This document shows, piece after piece, positions 1-14,369 of a stretch of DNA of 64,000 nucleotides (positions are counted from its first letter, which is position 1; every line of letters begins with the position of its first letter). The position numbers and the translations under genes are program-made. The stretch lies in the NCBI GenBank assembly GCA_907163375.1, contig CAJQUW010007290.1, forward strand, positions 62,001 through 126,000, in the 5' to 3' direction. The notes beneath the pieces were generated by a model, which saw only the letters and a list, made by a program, of their open reading frames with translations, was not told the origin of the DNA and searched no databases. Source of the stretch: Prostheceraeus crozeri. Taxonomy: Eukaryota; Platyhelminthes; Polycladida; Euryleptidae.

Positions 1-3000
1 TATGCTTTTTGATAAGCTAAATTATGAATACCCTAAAGGCAGAGAGAAATCATCATTTTAAAAGATGATTTTGAAATTTTGCACATATTCAGTGCGTTTC
101 AATTTCAATGTTATTGATATGTAGTTTTATTTCAGTTAATGTTGATGTAGTTTGGATCCAGTCATAACTGGGCTGTTAGAGGCGAATTTTGCTCAGAGAA
201 TCATGATTGCATTCATGTAATATGTGGTAATGACTATTTTTATTTTTTTTTAATTTTAAAAGAAAAGTATGTTTGTTCCAACTGTCGAAGTATCGTATAT
301 CACAACGGCTTCTGAAAATGCGATTTTTGAAAAAATATTACATACTCATTTTTACTCATCTGAGATATATTCTTTTGCTCTTTATCTTTAATCAGCTATC
401 ATTTGCGTCGTCTTTGATAAGACATGTGTTTGAGGAACCTTCAAGCATCTTTTGAATTGCATGAATGCCGCAATGATAGCACAACGACTTGTCCAACTGT
501 TCGTACCTATACTCAATAATGAAAAAAGGTGTGTACATGATATTGGAACAATCTCTTAACACACAGCTAGGTGAAGTCCTTACACAATTTAAGCTGAGAA
601 GAGCAACTGTATTACTTCATCATCTGTCAACTGAAAGACTTGCACTGCTATTGCACAAATTCAACTACACTATTCACTTCCGCAGATTATTATTTACAGA
701 TTCCTAATTTATGCCACTATTTATGCACTCACATATATTCATTATTTATTGATTTGTATGTTATTGAATAGTAAGTGATAAGTCTCAAATGCGCTTCATT
801 CTGATAATTCACATAGGTGCCAATAAAGCAAAACCTATTAAGAAAAGATGCATGTACATTATTTGTACATGTGTCTTCATGATGTCAATTTCAAAGATTT
901 TTCTGTTATATTTGGTAATCCGCGGTACAAGAGTCTACAGATAAATTGCTTAAGTGGAATTCAGACTTCATGGAGTGAAATATTTGAATCCCATCGTTTA
1001 AACAAGAAGCGTTTCTTGTTGAATTGGTAGCAATGCCAATTTTGTGATCGTAGCACACTTGTGACTCAGGGACGTCTTGTGTCATCAGAATATCTTAGAT
1101 GTACATGTAGGTAGCTACATGTACTCTAAAATCTGGCGTCGAAAATCTCTGCCTGTAGCACTTCACATGTGTTTTCATGATACTTCTAGGCTCTTCTACC
1201 TACAGGCTTTCAAAGTTGTCATCTGCACAACTTTCTCAATCACCACTGAACTACAGGTGAATGTTCAAATTTCATGCAGATTGGATTCGTGCTTTATGAA
1301 ATAGAGAGGCAGTGAGTGCAAAGTGCAAATGCTCATGAGATAGCCTGAGTGATCCTCATCGCACCAACGTGGCTGAAAAGTTTCACTAGCTTTTTAACAA
1401 CGCAACATATTTTCGCGTAGATCTGTTTGAGAATGATTGGGATTGATTTTGCACACCTCTGATCATTCACATTTGGTCAAATTTTGTTATCTTGCTCATT
1501 TATTATGTAAGTGTCGTCGACATTAACCCATCACCAAACAAATTTAAAAAGTCAAAATTCATTTTTCAAAACCTTTATCAAGCGCAATTTGGTCATTGCA
1601 TGAGGTTGGAAATGGTGCCATTAGAATTGTGCCTATCAAATCTTACATTCGGTCACTTTTGGGTCACTCTGGGGAATGCCTCTCTTCGATACGTTATTAC
1701 AAAAATGTTGAGTCGGAATCAATGTATTCGTTTGCATTTGAAGCTATGTCAAAATGAACGCTCATCAATCACAAAGTTAAAGAAATAGTGATATTGTAAC
1801 CTAATCACAAATCGTGACTCCACTGACTGAAGATGTCATATTCTCATTTTTTAATCAGATATACTAGTGTTTGTCATCTTAAGAATCCTTGCGATGAACG
1901 GAGAAATATTAAGCAAGTTTTATCAAAATTAAAGCAATTAAATCAATCTTTCGACGCACAGATATCACTCGTTCAGTTCATATTGCTAGAAATTCATCAA
2001 AATCAGTTCGATAATTCTTTTTCAAACTTCTTTCAACATTTTTCTCAATGCTGCAAAGCGCTATACAGTGAATGCACAATTGATGAATAGTGAACATTTG
2101 GCACAGTTGGTGTGATGAGAGAACAAAGACACGCGTGTACTCTGCAGCGACAATATGACATTTTCAGCCATTATACTCGTAGTTGCCATTTTGTGATAAT
2201 TTAACAATATCAGTATTTCTTTCCTAATCCTCTGATTTCCATGAGCAACATATCAAAACAAAACTCAGAAAATGATCATTCACCTCTTGCTTGATTCTCT
2301 TTCATATCCCATGTTTTCATATTGAAAAATTACGATTTGTAAATTGAGCGATTGTCATATTTTGACCACTGTACAGCAACCACAATGACGGATACAAGTT
2401 AACCATAGCTTACTAAAATGCTGAGAACGCAAGCTCTCGAATGATGTGTGACATGATTGGAAGGCATGAGAATCGATTGAATCTCGACATAATGTAAGTG
2501 GTTCGTCTTTTGTGATCAATTTAATACATCGATGATGAAGCATTAGTGAGAAGTCCCTAGTGAGCCACTGCAGCTAAGTAACTTACTAACTAAGCCAGTG
2601 GTTTTCTGCGAAACATTTAGTCAAATTTTTGCATTCAAAAATCGTAAATGTCGTCGCGATTTCGCATTCGCGAAAACCATTGGCCCAACCTGCTGGTTAC
2701 TTCGAAATGCATGCACGAGCATCGTTGCCTAGAATATTGCTGGTAAATAAGAGGAAAATATTCTCACTTGAAATTACTTTCATAATTTCGACGAAAACAC
2801 GAAATACATTCGATATCATTATCAAAAGTCAAAAATGTTTATTTCCAAGAACACTGGAAAGCAGGAGCATGTACGCTCACATAATATGCACAAAAACATA
2901 ATTTGATGGCAGAAAACAGCATGCCGTCGGTGTTGTTGAAAAAACATATTCTGAACAGGAAGGAGAGGAGAATTGACAAAAATAAATTTCCAGTTTACAT

Positions 3001-3002
3001 AC
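1..3002. other. AT-rich stretch without a recognisable gene
   Basis: No open frame here shows a domain, a signal peptide or consistent splice borders that I can recognise. The longest frames (about 60-98 codons) have the random, Leu/Phe/Ser-rich look of AT-rich noncoding DNA. It may be intergenic or intronic. Confidence 0.5.
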
Positions 3003-3245
3003 TTATTGATTAGTGATTTCTTTAGTCATTGTTCGCAAATCGTTTGCTTTCTTGAGAAACTTCGCGATGGATTTTGCCAGTTTTGGAGTTATAATATTCA
3101 GCAATTTATTGAATTCCTTTGTATTGTTGCAATTGCATAACAAAGGCGATGTTTCTTGTCGTACAATAGTCTCCACTTTTGAATTATCACATAGCTCACA
3201 TAAACGCTCTTCGTATCGCAATCGATTTCCGCAACTGCCAGTCAC
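3003..3245 (-). pseudogene. LINE reverse-transcriptase ORF2 C-terminal remnant
   Basis: The 80-residue minus-strand frame reads like the extreme C-terminus of a non-LTR retrotransposon ORF2. It has an ER-x-C-x-x-C block (YEERLCELCDNSKVE), a later Cys-rich position and a Leu/Lys-rich tail (KLAKSIAKFLKKANDLR). In jockey/CR1/RTE-type elements this region follows the thumb and reads roughly 'ER.C..C....VE.E.HF...C'. No reverse-transcriptase palm or endonuclease frame is visible upstream on this strand, so it is a 5'-truncated copy, the usual fate of LINE insertions. Clade is not assignable from so short a piece. An unrelated Cys-rich frame is the main alternative. Confidence 0.5.
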
Positions 3246-3340
3246 GAAATCTAATTTGTGATTTTTGTTCGAAATTTTAATAATATATTGATGTCATCTG
3301 TTATATATCACTGGAAAAGATGCATGAATAAACTTATCAA

Positions 3341-4240
3341 GCCTCGTTTACACTAGGCCACTGAGTGTCGGGACAGTTGACTTGAAATGACACACATTCT
3401 TGCCACATAAAAGCGCGCGCGACGCCCCTCGATGCGCCATCGCAGTGGCATGTCGTAGGTGTTTACACGACTGTTTTTTAAGTCGCAAGACACTAGACTA
3501 TGGAGACTCTTTTATGAACAATTTTGATAATGTCAGACGAACCTTTACTGGCTGCTTCAAATGTTGTCCGAATCACTAACATCCCTTTTTGATTCATTTT
3601 AACGTTTAAATTGTTATGATAATAGTGTAAAGGATTGGCATATATTTGAATTTTCATGCGACTGTTTGATTGTTATGTACGGTAATGTGAACGAAGCACC
3701 AAGTTATCCGTTCATTAGAAAATTTCCGATGACTTAATTGATCTTCATAATCGTACCCCTCTTTCTCCAAGGATTGTAACACAGTTTAGATCGTCGAAAT
3801 CTGTTCTGTGTTAGCGGAGAAATCACAAAAATACATTTTGAACACATAACTTGATGAACAGCTGACTAATTAAAAAACTTAAAACAATATCACAGTCGTT
3901 CACAGTCGTTGAAGACCACAGAAGTTGTTGTATTGCATAACTTTCCATCTACAGTATCGATTTCAATGAAACTAACTTCATTTTGATCAGTGCGAGATAA
4001 CAAATGCATTGACCGCATCGAACATACATTTCTATGAGAATTTTTGCACCGCGAACGCATGATAATCGTTTAGTGTCAACATCATCTCAATTTAGTGTCT
4101 CGATTCTCTAGTCGACAAGTTCCCTCACGCTACGCCCACACCCATTTCTCGTGTGAGAACGCAGGTGCGCGCGTGTGACGGCGAAGACTGACGTTCCAAA
4201 TCTAATGTCCCGACATTCAGTGGCCTAGTGTAAACGAGGC
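3341..4240. mobile_element. Non-autonomous DNA transposon with 35-bp terminal inverted repeats
   Basis: The segment begins GCCTCGTTTACACTAGGCC at 3341 and ends with the inverse of the same sequence at 4240. The two 35-bp ends (3341-3375 and 4206-4240) differ at one position by eye. The interior has no coding frame of note. GC-richer patches just inside both ends (about 3412-3445 and 4130-4190) resemble subterminal regions of hAT- or PIF-like MITEs. I see no unambiguous target-site duplication (flanks are TTATCAA and ATAATAT), so the superfamily is open. Confidence 0.8.
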
Positions 4241-7129
4241 ATAATATATACATACAATATACGCGCATGTATAATGTAAAAAGCATCGTAAAATAAAATA
4301 TTTTGTCTCCTCTTTAATTGCAAGTGTATACTCCAATAAGCAGGCCTAAATATCTATGAGGTGCTTGTTTGAAATATAGAAAAAATGCGAAGTCTTGTGT
4401 TGGACGTCTCAAGTTGCGTTATATTTATCTAATATAAAAAATATCACGCATTGCACGCATCAAATGTTGGCAACCCTGCAAATGCACATTGGGCTGATCA
4501 AAAGTAACTTCCTGATGCAATATTTTCATTATTCCTACTGCAAGAAAGTAATAGACATGAATAGCATTTTTTCATGACGGAAACTTACTGGGATTTGATT
4601 AGAAATGAAAAGCAGATGCCACGGAAGTTTTACTCAGGGGGTATCAGACACACATCAGCAGTATAATTTATTCAACTAGGAGAGCATTATTAAATTATTA
4701 TTGCATTAATAAGTTATTTAATTCAAACTGTCAATTTCTGTGTATCATGAAGGTGAAATTTCTTGAAAACCACGGCTATATCTATTTCTTGGCGGTGAGA
4801 AAAGTGTGAAAGAAGTGGCGACAATTTGATGATTCAAGTTCATGACAAATCATTTTTGGCCACGAATACTCTCAAAATATTTATTATTACGCTGTGAATA
4901 CTCAGCGGTTGCTCCTCTTGCTAATGTGTAGGTTATGTTTATTTGCATTGAACAGTTTGCTTGTAATAAAATAGGCTTCATTGTCAATTTTGATTAAGAA
5001 GCTGCCGATGCCTTAAAATATTCAAAATGTCAAAATAAACTCAATTCATCTATTTTCATGCATGAATATTCGGATACATGTCAAACGTTTCTCGGTCAAT
5101 TAGGAACTCAACGTCGCATAGGTCCAAGTCCTCGTCGCGGGACCATGTGTTCCCATACCATTGGGCATCCCTGCAACTTACAGCATGAAATTATGTGCAA
5201 TAACGCATTGTTTATTCACAGTATTTTGAACACTGGCGACCGGTTCTTGTCTTAGTAGCATTTACATTATGGGCAATTGTACAAAAAGTTAGACGGGTGG
5301 GATTTAAGAAATTTGTTTAAGCTCCTTTTTTCCAAAGATAGTGTTGAAATTTTAAAATTTAGAATTGATATTCTCTCATCTCATCTGATGACTGTCACAG
5401 CAGTTCGCAAAATAATGAGTTCAGCTTACTTATTAGTTTGGCTAAACTTCTTCAAGATTAGTTTAACTAAATTTCAGTAATTCTCTATAAATTCAAAAGT
5501 AATTCGTATGAAACGACCGCAATCAAGCATTTTGAGATTTGATATCTGCAGACGATTTGAGAGCATAAAATAATTTAAATATTTATGATATTGTTATAAG
5601 AGGGTATAAAATGTATACTTTAGAGATGCCATAACGTGCAGCAACTGCTCAGAAACATCACTTTGTGTACAAGGAATCGAGAAGCCTGTCTTTTTTTGAA
5701 ACGACCGTTACCGGGTACATTTAGTGCTATAAAGGGAAGACAGCACGAAGTGGTTGCATCAAAACTGTTGAGTAGCGACAATTTTTAGTGTATGACTATC
5801 GTGGGAGCAATTCGATTTCGAAAAGAATTTTTCCTGAGCATGAAACCTCTACTGTAAATAAGTCAATCACTCAAAATGAAAAAAATAATGCCGTGGAATG
5901 ATCGATATATGAATGTGAAGTTTTATTTAAGTCAACTCGGTGTTCGAAGTTCGTTGTGACTTTTAATGTAGCGACTCTACACAGATTGAAAATAGCAAGA
6001 ATTTCTTTACGCAACAAGGACGTGGAAAATTCGAAACATGTGTCCCGTTGCCTGAGGTCGCTTCTTACTCGTATACGATCTCTAGTCTTCATTGAGGTAA
6101 TCTGTGACGAACACATTCATGTTTACCTCCATTGCAATGCCTGCAGATCTGATTTTCTGATATTTGCAAATCTTCCTGTGAAAGTTTGTTGAATAATCCT
6201 TCTCTCGAAAACTCTCGAGAGTTGTTATATCAACAATTTTGAAAATGAAGTTTGTTGAATGCTCTCTTGAATTTAGATGTAGTAGCTATATTCCTTTGGC
6301 CAAATTTTACAACGTCATGTTTGAAACCAAGAAATTTCTAGGGATCAATTTCCACTTGGGAAATGCGTTCATGAATTAGAGGAGAACCATGGCTGAAGTT
6401 ATCACTGTAAAACATTGAAAATGAAGATTGGAAAATATTATGAAATTTTCATCACGTTTGCGCAATCTTAGAAATAACTTGTTATTGAATTACACAAGAA
6501 TGACATCTAACATTTTCTTTGAAAACGGCACCATTAGTGTATAATGCATATCGATACAGTATTTACATTTTCTGCCAGTTTTTTTCGTCTTGGATTGGAT
6601 TCTGCTTTGATTCAATGGAATGCATTGAGTTGTGAAATGTAAAAGGTATCGATTAAAAATCCCGAGTTATGACTGTGCCAGAAGCATGAATGAAAACAGC
6701 GAAAAGTAAGGTAAGATAATGTGAGGACATATATAAATGCAATAATCACAGTTTCGCTGAAAGCCACGAGACCGACCGACCGACTACCACGCGTAATGTT
6801 TATAAAATGCGTTCTAATAACAATTCGACTGCTTCCAAAATTCAAATGGAAGCACGAAGAAAGAAAGCTTTAAAATGAAGATATGGCCTAGTTCAGTTGG
6901 ACCATTTGACCTACATCCATATTTTTAGGCCATACATATCATCAATATAGCCTTCATGTATCACACTTACTCATTTGAGCTATTATTTGACCAAATTGCG
7001 TGCTCTTCAATGCGGCATTATGCAAAGCACACAGGCATGCAAATAAATAGTATGAACTAATCATGCTTAAAGTGAAATGTCATTGAAAAGATATAGATTG
7101 TAATTTTATTATGTGATTGATTGTATATG
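4241..7129. other. AT-rich stretch without a recognisable gene
   Basis: Only short frames are present and none has recognisable domains. A perfect 14-bp palindrome AACTCTCGAGAGTT lies at 6210-6223 and its role is unknown. The frames at 5277-5480 and 5871-6192 were examined and not accepted as genes. Confidence 0.5.
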
Positions 7130-7857
7130 TACCCTCACGAAAATTTTTCATGAGAACTCATGAAATTTAATGCGGATTCATGAGATTTTTATGAGAGCTC
7201 ATGAGATTATTATGAGTCTCATGATATTCTCATGAGAAAATATTTAACTCATGATGTTCTCATGATGCTTTGATTGCGTTCATGAGAAAATCATGAGCAT
7301 TTATGAGGTTTTCGTGAAAATTAGCTTATAAGTAGTAAATTATGCATGCTAGCCGCGAAAGGAAATAACCATAAAAAAGCTTATTCAATCGATCAAGATC
7401 TTCAAGGTTAGTCCATAAAAGATAAAAATAAAAATATATAGGATGTATCATGGCGATGTGCGACAGCATTTTCGAAATGATGCATATATAATTTGACTTT
7501 GCAATTATCATTACTATGCAAGATGTTGAAAATAGACATATGCAATCACAGTTAAACATAAGATCATGATAAATAGCGGTCTATTTTTGCGAGTACTGAA
7601 ATAGCACTGTGGACATGGCATGACAATGCTTTGGGGCAATGTGGCTAGGCCAAGAAAGCTTCAATAACTACATGCGAGAAAAATAAATTCAGAAGTATGA
7701 AAAAGCAGCTGTTAATTAATTAATGAGATTTTCATGAGAAAGCTCATGGAATTTGATGAGATGTTTCATGCGAAAACGTTCCAAATCCCATTAAATTTCA
7801 TGTGATATATATGAGTAAAAATCTCATAAAAAATCATGAGGAATTTTCGTGAGGGTA
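7130..7857. mobile_element. MITE with TIRs and subterminal CATGAG repeats
   Basis: The left end reads TACCCTCACGAAAATT and the right end is its inverse (AATTTTCGTGAGGGTA, ending 7857). The inverted match is about 24 bp with two mismatches. Inside each end the word CATGAG, or its inverse CTCATG, recurs many times (about 7150-7310 and 7725-7840), giving dense foldback potential. The central 7320-7720 is ordinary AT-rich DNA. If the outermost TA pairs are target duplications, the element fits a TA-inserting (mariner-like) MITE. There is no transposase frame, so it is non-autonomous. Confidence 0.75.
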
Positions 7858-10295
7858 TATTCACAGCAGTCAGAATCCAAAAGTTTTGAAGATAAAAGAA
7901 TAAAATCCACTATTACATGCTGGTACTAGACTGCTAAGTAGAAAGATCAATTGGGTGGATAATTAATTCAGTTGAATATTAAATGCTTAAAACTAATTAT
8001 ACAACATTAAAACAAATAATATCAGTCATTATTCTGCTTCTCGTAAATGAATTATCTCAAAAATGATTTTTATGCGTATTACTAATAAGTTCCTCAAGTT
8101 GTCTTGAATATCTTCTTTGATAATAAATGAAACCAGGCAGTTTGAGAATACTTCAAATATTGTTTCGATTCAATCATATTACTACGTGTATGTATGGAAG
8201 CAGCATCTTGCTTACGGCATAATTAGGTGGCTCAAATACTGACGTCTGTAAAGACATCTGATTATGAACGTCTAAAGAATTTATGCGCCATCTTGGAAAG
8301 AATGATCTCAAGACAGTCTAATTAATAGACTTAACAGCAAACACCTAGAGACAGAAATACATAGCGTAGCAAATAGTACAATTGACAGGCAGTAAGGTAA
8401 CAAATAACATAAAGTACATACGGTATAAGTAAGCACAGTTAAAAGGTTGTAGCGAGTATGATATAATCATCATTTTGTTATTGCAGTTATTAAGATGATT
8501 AATTACTGTCTTGATTCGATTAGACTCATCAGCTTATTTGCTTTTTCCTGTGATCTCATGTTAATCGCATGCACAAGCATCCCGTGATTTACATGTACTA
8601 TTTCATGAAGTCATAATATCTCTGACAGAACCTTTGCTTAGATTTGTCAGCCACCCTTTAAGACCACTATTGAGTTCAGGGATGCAAAACTTATCGGCCT
8701 GCTTATGTCCCATGTTGTAGTAAGAAATGTAATAGCCCATTGTCTCGCTTTCAAGAGATAAGTTCTTGTTTACGGAGCAATGAAAGAATGGAAAGCATTT
8801 TATTCAATTTAACCTGGTGGATCGGTGCGATGCGATGCAGCAGACTGCAGGTTTCATCATGTCAGAAAAAAGATGAATTTTAAATTCAATTCGACTTCAA
8901 ACCGACTTTTGACTTGGGCTGCAGTGTTAAGCAAGTGAATTAGAAATCTCCGGTTGCGTATTTTCATAAGATGATGAGTTATACCAAATCATCATAATGA
9001 GATATCAAAGGATTTTGTTTGTGTACAAACTGTAGTTAGCAACCACATGTTTTCTATGTAGACTATTAACATAGTTCTTATGCGTTTAATTTTCATACAA
9101 TTATCGCTAGTTGTAAATTCTTGCAAAATATTGTAAGATTATAATATCATGATAAGATTATAAATTTGTTATAAAATTATCGCTAATAAAACTATATTTT
9201 AGCTATAAATGGCATTTTAAACACTGATAGGGTTGTCGTTGCGCGAGGTCAGTCATGATGAGACTAGGAAAAATAGGTTCTCCTCCCCCCCCCAATTTTC
9301 GACGACTTTTTATTGTATTAAAAGCACATGCAATTCACCCGAACGCGTTTCATCTATTCTCAGACTGTCTCAAGGATTGAATTGTCACTGTATAAGTCGG
9401 TTTTTACATATAAATAAGTCAGTGAAAACAACTCATCTGGTCATCTCATGACATTTGTCTATTTTTGGCATGTTGGTCGCAATATAGCGGGATTAAGCTA
9501 CCCTAGTAGTAATCGCTGTTAGTTGTTGATCAATAATTTTGTAGTCGAAGTCTCTGTATAGGGATAATCTATTTAATAATCTGCTCATTTTATAGCAGCA
9601 CATCTGTATTTTATATGATATTTTACATGACATTAGTAGCATATCTACATGTATGTAGTACAATTAATTGAAATCCTTGCTAGAAATGTTTAGTCTCTAC
9701 CCCGCTTCGAAAGTCTATTTCCACCGGGACACAAAAAAAATCAAATTATTGCGGTCTATTACAGATTGCGCTCTCTGTTACTGTAGAAGTGATATATTTT
9801 TCAATATCTGCGAGTCAACAAGTATTGATAAATATCGCTTCAATAAGGCTTGTATCTACATGTATATTCCATCCGTGAAACTCTCAAACAACTAAATGTT
9901 TCACAAAATTCCCGACATATTACTGTATAAGATTATTTGAATTAGTACATATTAGTATACATGTAAATATCATCTCATTGAACCTTAATATGATTGATAC
10001 TAAATGCATATTTGATTGATATTCAATGGATTTTGATGGAAATATTCAATACATATTTGATCGATGTTCAATTCATTGATTTAGGTATCATTGAGAATAA
10101 TTGTTTAGGCTTCATTCACCCGCGTTGTAGTAATGAAGTCTCAACATTTACACTCAACATGATGGTGTTCCATAACTACATGTATCCAGTATATTATGCA
10201 CGCCAGATGACTTCATCACTTTTCATGAATTACAGGAATACGAATAAATGAAGTTCACTGTTTTCCAGATTGTCAAATTATCATGGGTCAAACTG
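7858..10295. other. Stretch without a recognisable gene
   Basis: No frame here shows a recognisable domain. AT-rich sequence with scattered TACATGTA words. No inverted ends or tandem arrays were noticed by eye. Confidence 0.5.
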
Positions 10296-10416
10296 GTTGG
10301 AAGTGGTTGAACAAAGTCTGACCCACGACCCACCTGACCCACAAATTTTTCATGTCACATGTCCCACGTGACCCACGCGATTTTGTGACCCACCTGACCC
10401 ACGACCCACTTCCAAC
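10296..10416. repeat. Short foldback rich in GACCCAC repeats
   Basis: An 11-bp inverted pair (GTTGGAAGTGG at 10296-10306, CCACTTCCAAC at 10406-10416) encloses repeated GACCCAC / CACCTGACCCAC blocks. This is a 121-bp foldback, either a tiny non-autonomous element or a local duplication. It has no coding capacity. Confidence 0.55.
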
Positions 10417-13400
10417 TGTGACTAAAGTACTGATTTGGCTGTTAAATTGTGTGTTAAGTGGCGGTGTGCCGTTTGAAGTGTATGCTTTTAGCAATGAAAT
10501 CTCCAAAACATTTCATGCAGTCTATCTTCTTCATGTCGTCAGTGAAGAAAGTCATCGCAAGGATTAATAAAGCTGCATTAATATGATAGAATAGTGATGG
10601 AAGGAGGAACTAGGCACAATAATTATTAAGGCACTTTGAATTCAGTAGTCACTTGAAAAACATGAGTTATTTGGGAGATTTCACATTAAGTCATTATCAT
10701 TGCTTGATTGAGAATTGAGAACGCAATGTGATTAGTGTGTCATTTTTTAAAATCTGTTCAATAACAATAGTCTCAGCATGTGCTAATACACATTCATCTG
10801 TGTCCATGTTTATTGATTTTCGTATAGAAGTAAATTTCATGAATCATCAGCTGTTTCTCCTCATAGGAAGACAGTCATTCAGAGTAATGTGAGACAGTGT
10901 TTCTCAACATCTTTTCTTATCGCGACACCCTTGATCGTAGTCTTATTTGTAATGGCATCCCTAACGTACGAAATTCGTTTAACAAGCCAAATGATTTGAG
11001 CAATTTGCACATGGATATGTAAAGCACGTTAAACACCATGCAGAAAAAATCGATGTAATCATAATTTAGGAATTTACTCAAGCATATTTGATGCATTCGC
11101 GGAATAATGACTGCTCTCTATCAATTAAAGATTCTCGCCTCTTCTTTTTTTGAAGATAGTTTTGAGATTATGGCTATGATAAAATAATGTAATACATGGT
11201 TCATGGTTGTGAAAAGTCTTGGGAAATTTGGTTCTATTATTTTACAACGTAGCACAATGAGCTTCGTGAATAGCAATTTCATAAATAAGTCATCAGAATT
11301 AGAGCATACATCGTCATCGTGGTAATTATGCAAAATTCTATCAAGCGAAACAGATGAGAATCCGTGTGAATTTGCCGGCAAAACAGTGTCTGTCAGTGAC
11401 GTCACAACAGCAACTGACTAATCCAGTGATCTGAAATGTAGAATTAATGACCTATATAGCCGTTCATAAAAACGGCAGCTTATGGTTCTCGGTGCGAGCG
11501 CACTGTTTTAGGTATTAGGTGCGTGCAGACTGCAGCGTCGATTCTCAAAAACCTAAAATATTTTGTAGGTGCACATGAACTTATCCAAATGCTACAGTAA
11601 TTTCTATACATCATTGAACACACGCAATGCTATCACATAATTATCAGAATCCGATGATTTGACAAACACACAGCAGGTATTAATCAACTTTGATTCATCA
11701 GTTTGTGAGTTAAATATACAGTAATAAATGTGCGTAGCCTTGTTATAGCATAGTTGTGGATCGCATCAAAGCCTATCATTTTTGCATATCACATCAAGCC
11801 TCGTGTTATAGAAGAAGTGGCAGACTGTATTCCACAGAGTTGTGCTACTTCATATATTTCACATTTTCATTTGATCACCTTGAGTCGCAATTAACGCTGC
11901 TACTTCAGTGATTTACGCATTTCATTCAAGGAATTTGAGGAATACTTCTGGGTCAATTCATGACCAGAAAGTCACAATAATCTTCAATCCACCTGAAATT
12001 GTTTCAATTTTCGTTATACTATTCATCAGCTTCCTATCTTTGATTCCTCGGAGACAGATCTGAAAATAGGATAATGATTAAGTCTGCAAAATGTACGCAA
12101 ATCCCTAAGCTTAAATTTGATAACATTGTAAATAAGGAAGCCTTTGATCCAGTGTGGAAATAATTTACCAATAGCGAAGTAATAATTTTGATTGTACTCA
12201 AATGTCGATTGCATAGTGTACATCAGTCAGTATCTATTGCGTCCATCAGTCATGTGACAATGTTTGATACATTCGTGCATTTATTATCTCATCGTCAACT
12301 CTCTTAAATGTCAAACCCTCAGGAAATCTGGAATGATGATACATGTGCAATAATAATTTGCATGAATCGAAAACAAATCAGCAAAATGATGTTCTGGAAT
12401 TCAATTTTCTTATTTTCTTGACGATTCGGAAGAATTGCACACATAGGAGCAATGCGAGAAATGCTCGAAGCTGGAAGCTGCCAATTCAACTTACTTTTTT
12501 TCATGCAAAATTCATTCAGACCAGCTTCCCAACTGAACATAGCTAAATCTGATATAAAACATGATTAAAATGTAAAATTTGCATTATATTGCGCCATTTT
12601 GTTATGATTTAGACAAAATTGACTAATTCTTACATTTGAAAAACGCTCAAAATCATACAGAGGTTTGACTTCAGAATCACCTCAGGTCGACCCAACGACA
12701 GTTACGTTAAGATAAGGACAAATGGACAAACATAGCTTCCATGTGATTTGTTGCTCCTGTTCCCGCAGGTTTCCCGGGTCTGATAACACATTTTCTTAAA
12801 AAAGATGCGTTGAAAGTTGAAACACCAATTGCCACATGGCTGAAAAATAAGTTGTTTCTCATTATTCATTGTTTTGTGATAGTTCGGGCCTAACCAAGAG
12901 CCTACTCAAAATCTCTGCCTCTTGTGGTTGTTAATATTTTCTAGAATCAAATGATAGCAACGCAAAGTTCCAGGAAAATTTCAACCCCTTTGCGACCGAA
13001 GTGGAATTCATTGCATTGTCTTAAGTCATCACGACGTGTATTGCACCCACAACATAAATATGCTCTAATGATGTCTTCACAATCGTTATGACATTGAAAA
13101 ATTCATGCATGATGTGCTGTGCACGCATTGGTCGTCAGAGTTTTAATTTTCCTAATGAATTAAAAACAACCCTTAGTGGGCCAAAATATAAGTGCAGCAG
13201 AAAGCGCTCAACATTATCTAAAAGAACATTACGTCATGTCACTGTGAATGGTGCGAGTTGTTGTCGATCCGAATTATCTCGTCATTTATTATCCACCCGA
13301 AGATGGAGCAGGTCTCCGCAACATGCCGCATGCTGCTATTAAATCTAATTTGGCAGATTGGTCTCTTCACTATGAACTCTTTCTTTTGATTAAATCATGC

Positions 13401-13824
13401 GTCTGCCTACTCATGCCGTCTCCGCTCTGCAATTATCTAAAAAAAAATCTGCTATTATAGCTGCGAAAACTTACTGCTTTCGCCGTAATATTGTTGCCAG
13501 CTATTTATGAAACGCACTACTTGTCTGGATCAGTCATTCCTTAGCAGACAGGGCCCAATATAATCATGTGACAGATCGGTAGTCAAGTATGTGCATGCCT
13601 TAAGTGTGCATAAGTCTTTCTCATAACGGTTTTTATTAAGCATATTCACCCCCAAGTTAATCTATTTTATACCATTCTCCTACACTTCCGTCGTTGAATC
13701 TACGTGGGAATTTAGTGTGGAATATTGAAAGTTTTCCTGGTTGTTCAAAAAACATTCAATTTATTAACTATAATTAGATTAATCACATAGTTAAAATATG
13801 CTGGCTGAATCCATTTATGCAGAT
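10417..13824. other. Stretch without a recognisable gene
   Basis: Frames of 60-94 codons on both strands (for example 11121-11405 minus and 12319-12540 minus) show no domain or splice support. I see no repeat structure beyond AT-rich background. Confidence 0.45.
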
Positions 13825-14364
13825 TTATGCTAATGTGAACATTTCTTTAAATCTGTGTTCGTCAGCCATGTAAACATAAGAGAGCAATTCATGTGCACGT
13901 AATGTGTAGATCTTCAAATCTTGTCCCCTGTGTAAAAAATGCATCGGTCCATTAATGGCCGATTGCCGTCGCATTGGGTGAGTGTCGATGGTGGACGTCA
14001 CTGCCGGCTGACAGATGGCAAGGTGATGGTAAAATTTTCTCTCTCTCCCTCTCCGAATTGCAAGACTAAGGCCTGTCATGGATAAATGTCTATCATTATC
14101 CACAAGCGATGCTCTGCAGGAATCACATTTTTTTGTCTTGTAGACTGAGCGGGCACAAGCACCACATACATATGTGAGGGCAAAAAGATCTTCGTCTGTC
14201 GGAATGCTGTTAAAAAGGAGCTCGCCTGAAATTTCTCTCACTATATCACTGTGGTCGATCTGCGAAGTTTCAGTCGATTCGATTGTCGACAGTCGATGCA
14301 TTGTCGATATCACTAACAGTGAAGCCGGAGAATCGCAGTAGAGATATGGCCCGAATCTTGCGCT
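13825..14364 (-). pseudogene. P-element/THAP9-like transposase C-terminal fragment
   Basis: This minus-strand frame lies directly downstream of the THAP frame and in a different reading frame. About 65-90 residues in it carries LTYVCGACARSVYKTKKCDSC, which resembles the 'YvaGy..rk....kC..C...L' block near the C-terminus of P-element/THAP9-like transposases. The RNase H-like catalytic core and GTP-binding region that should lie between THAP and this block are absent. That implies an internally deleted copy, or an unrecognised intron. There is no ATG at the beginning of the frame; the open frame starts at a GTG. The alternative is a host gene whose C-terminus was captured from a transposase. 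Confidence 0.5.
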
Positions 14365-14369
14365 CACTA

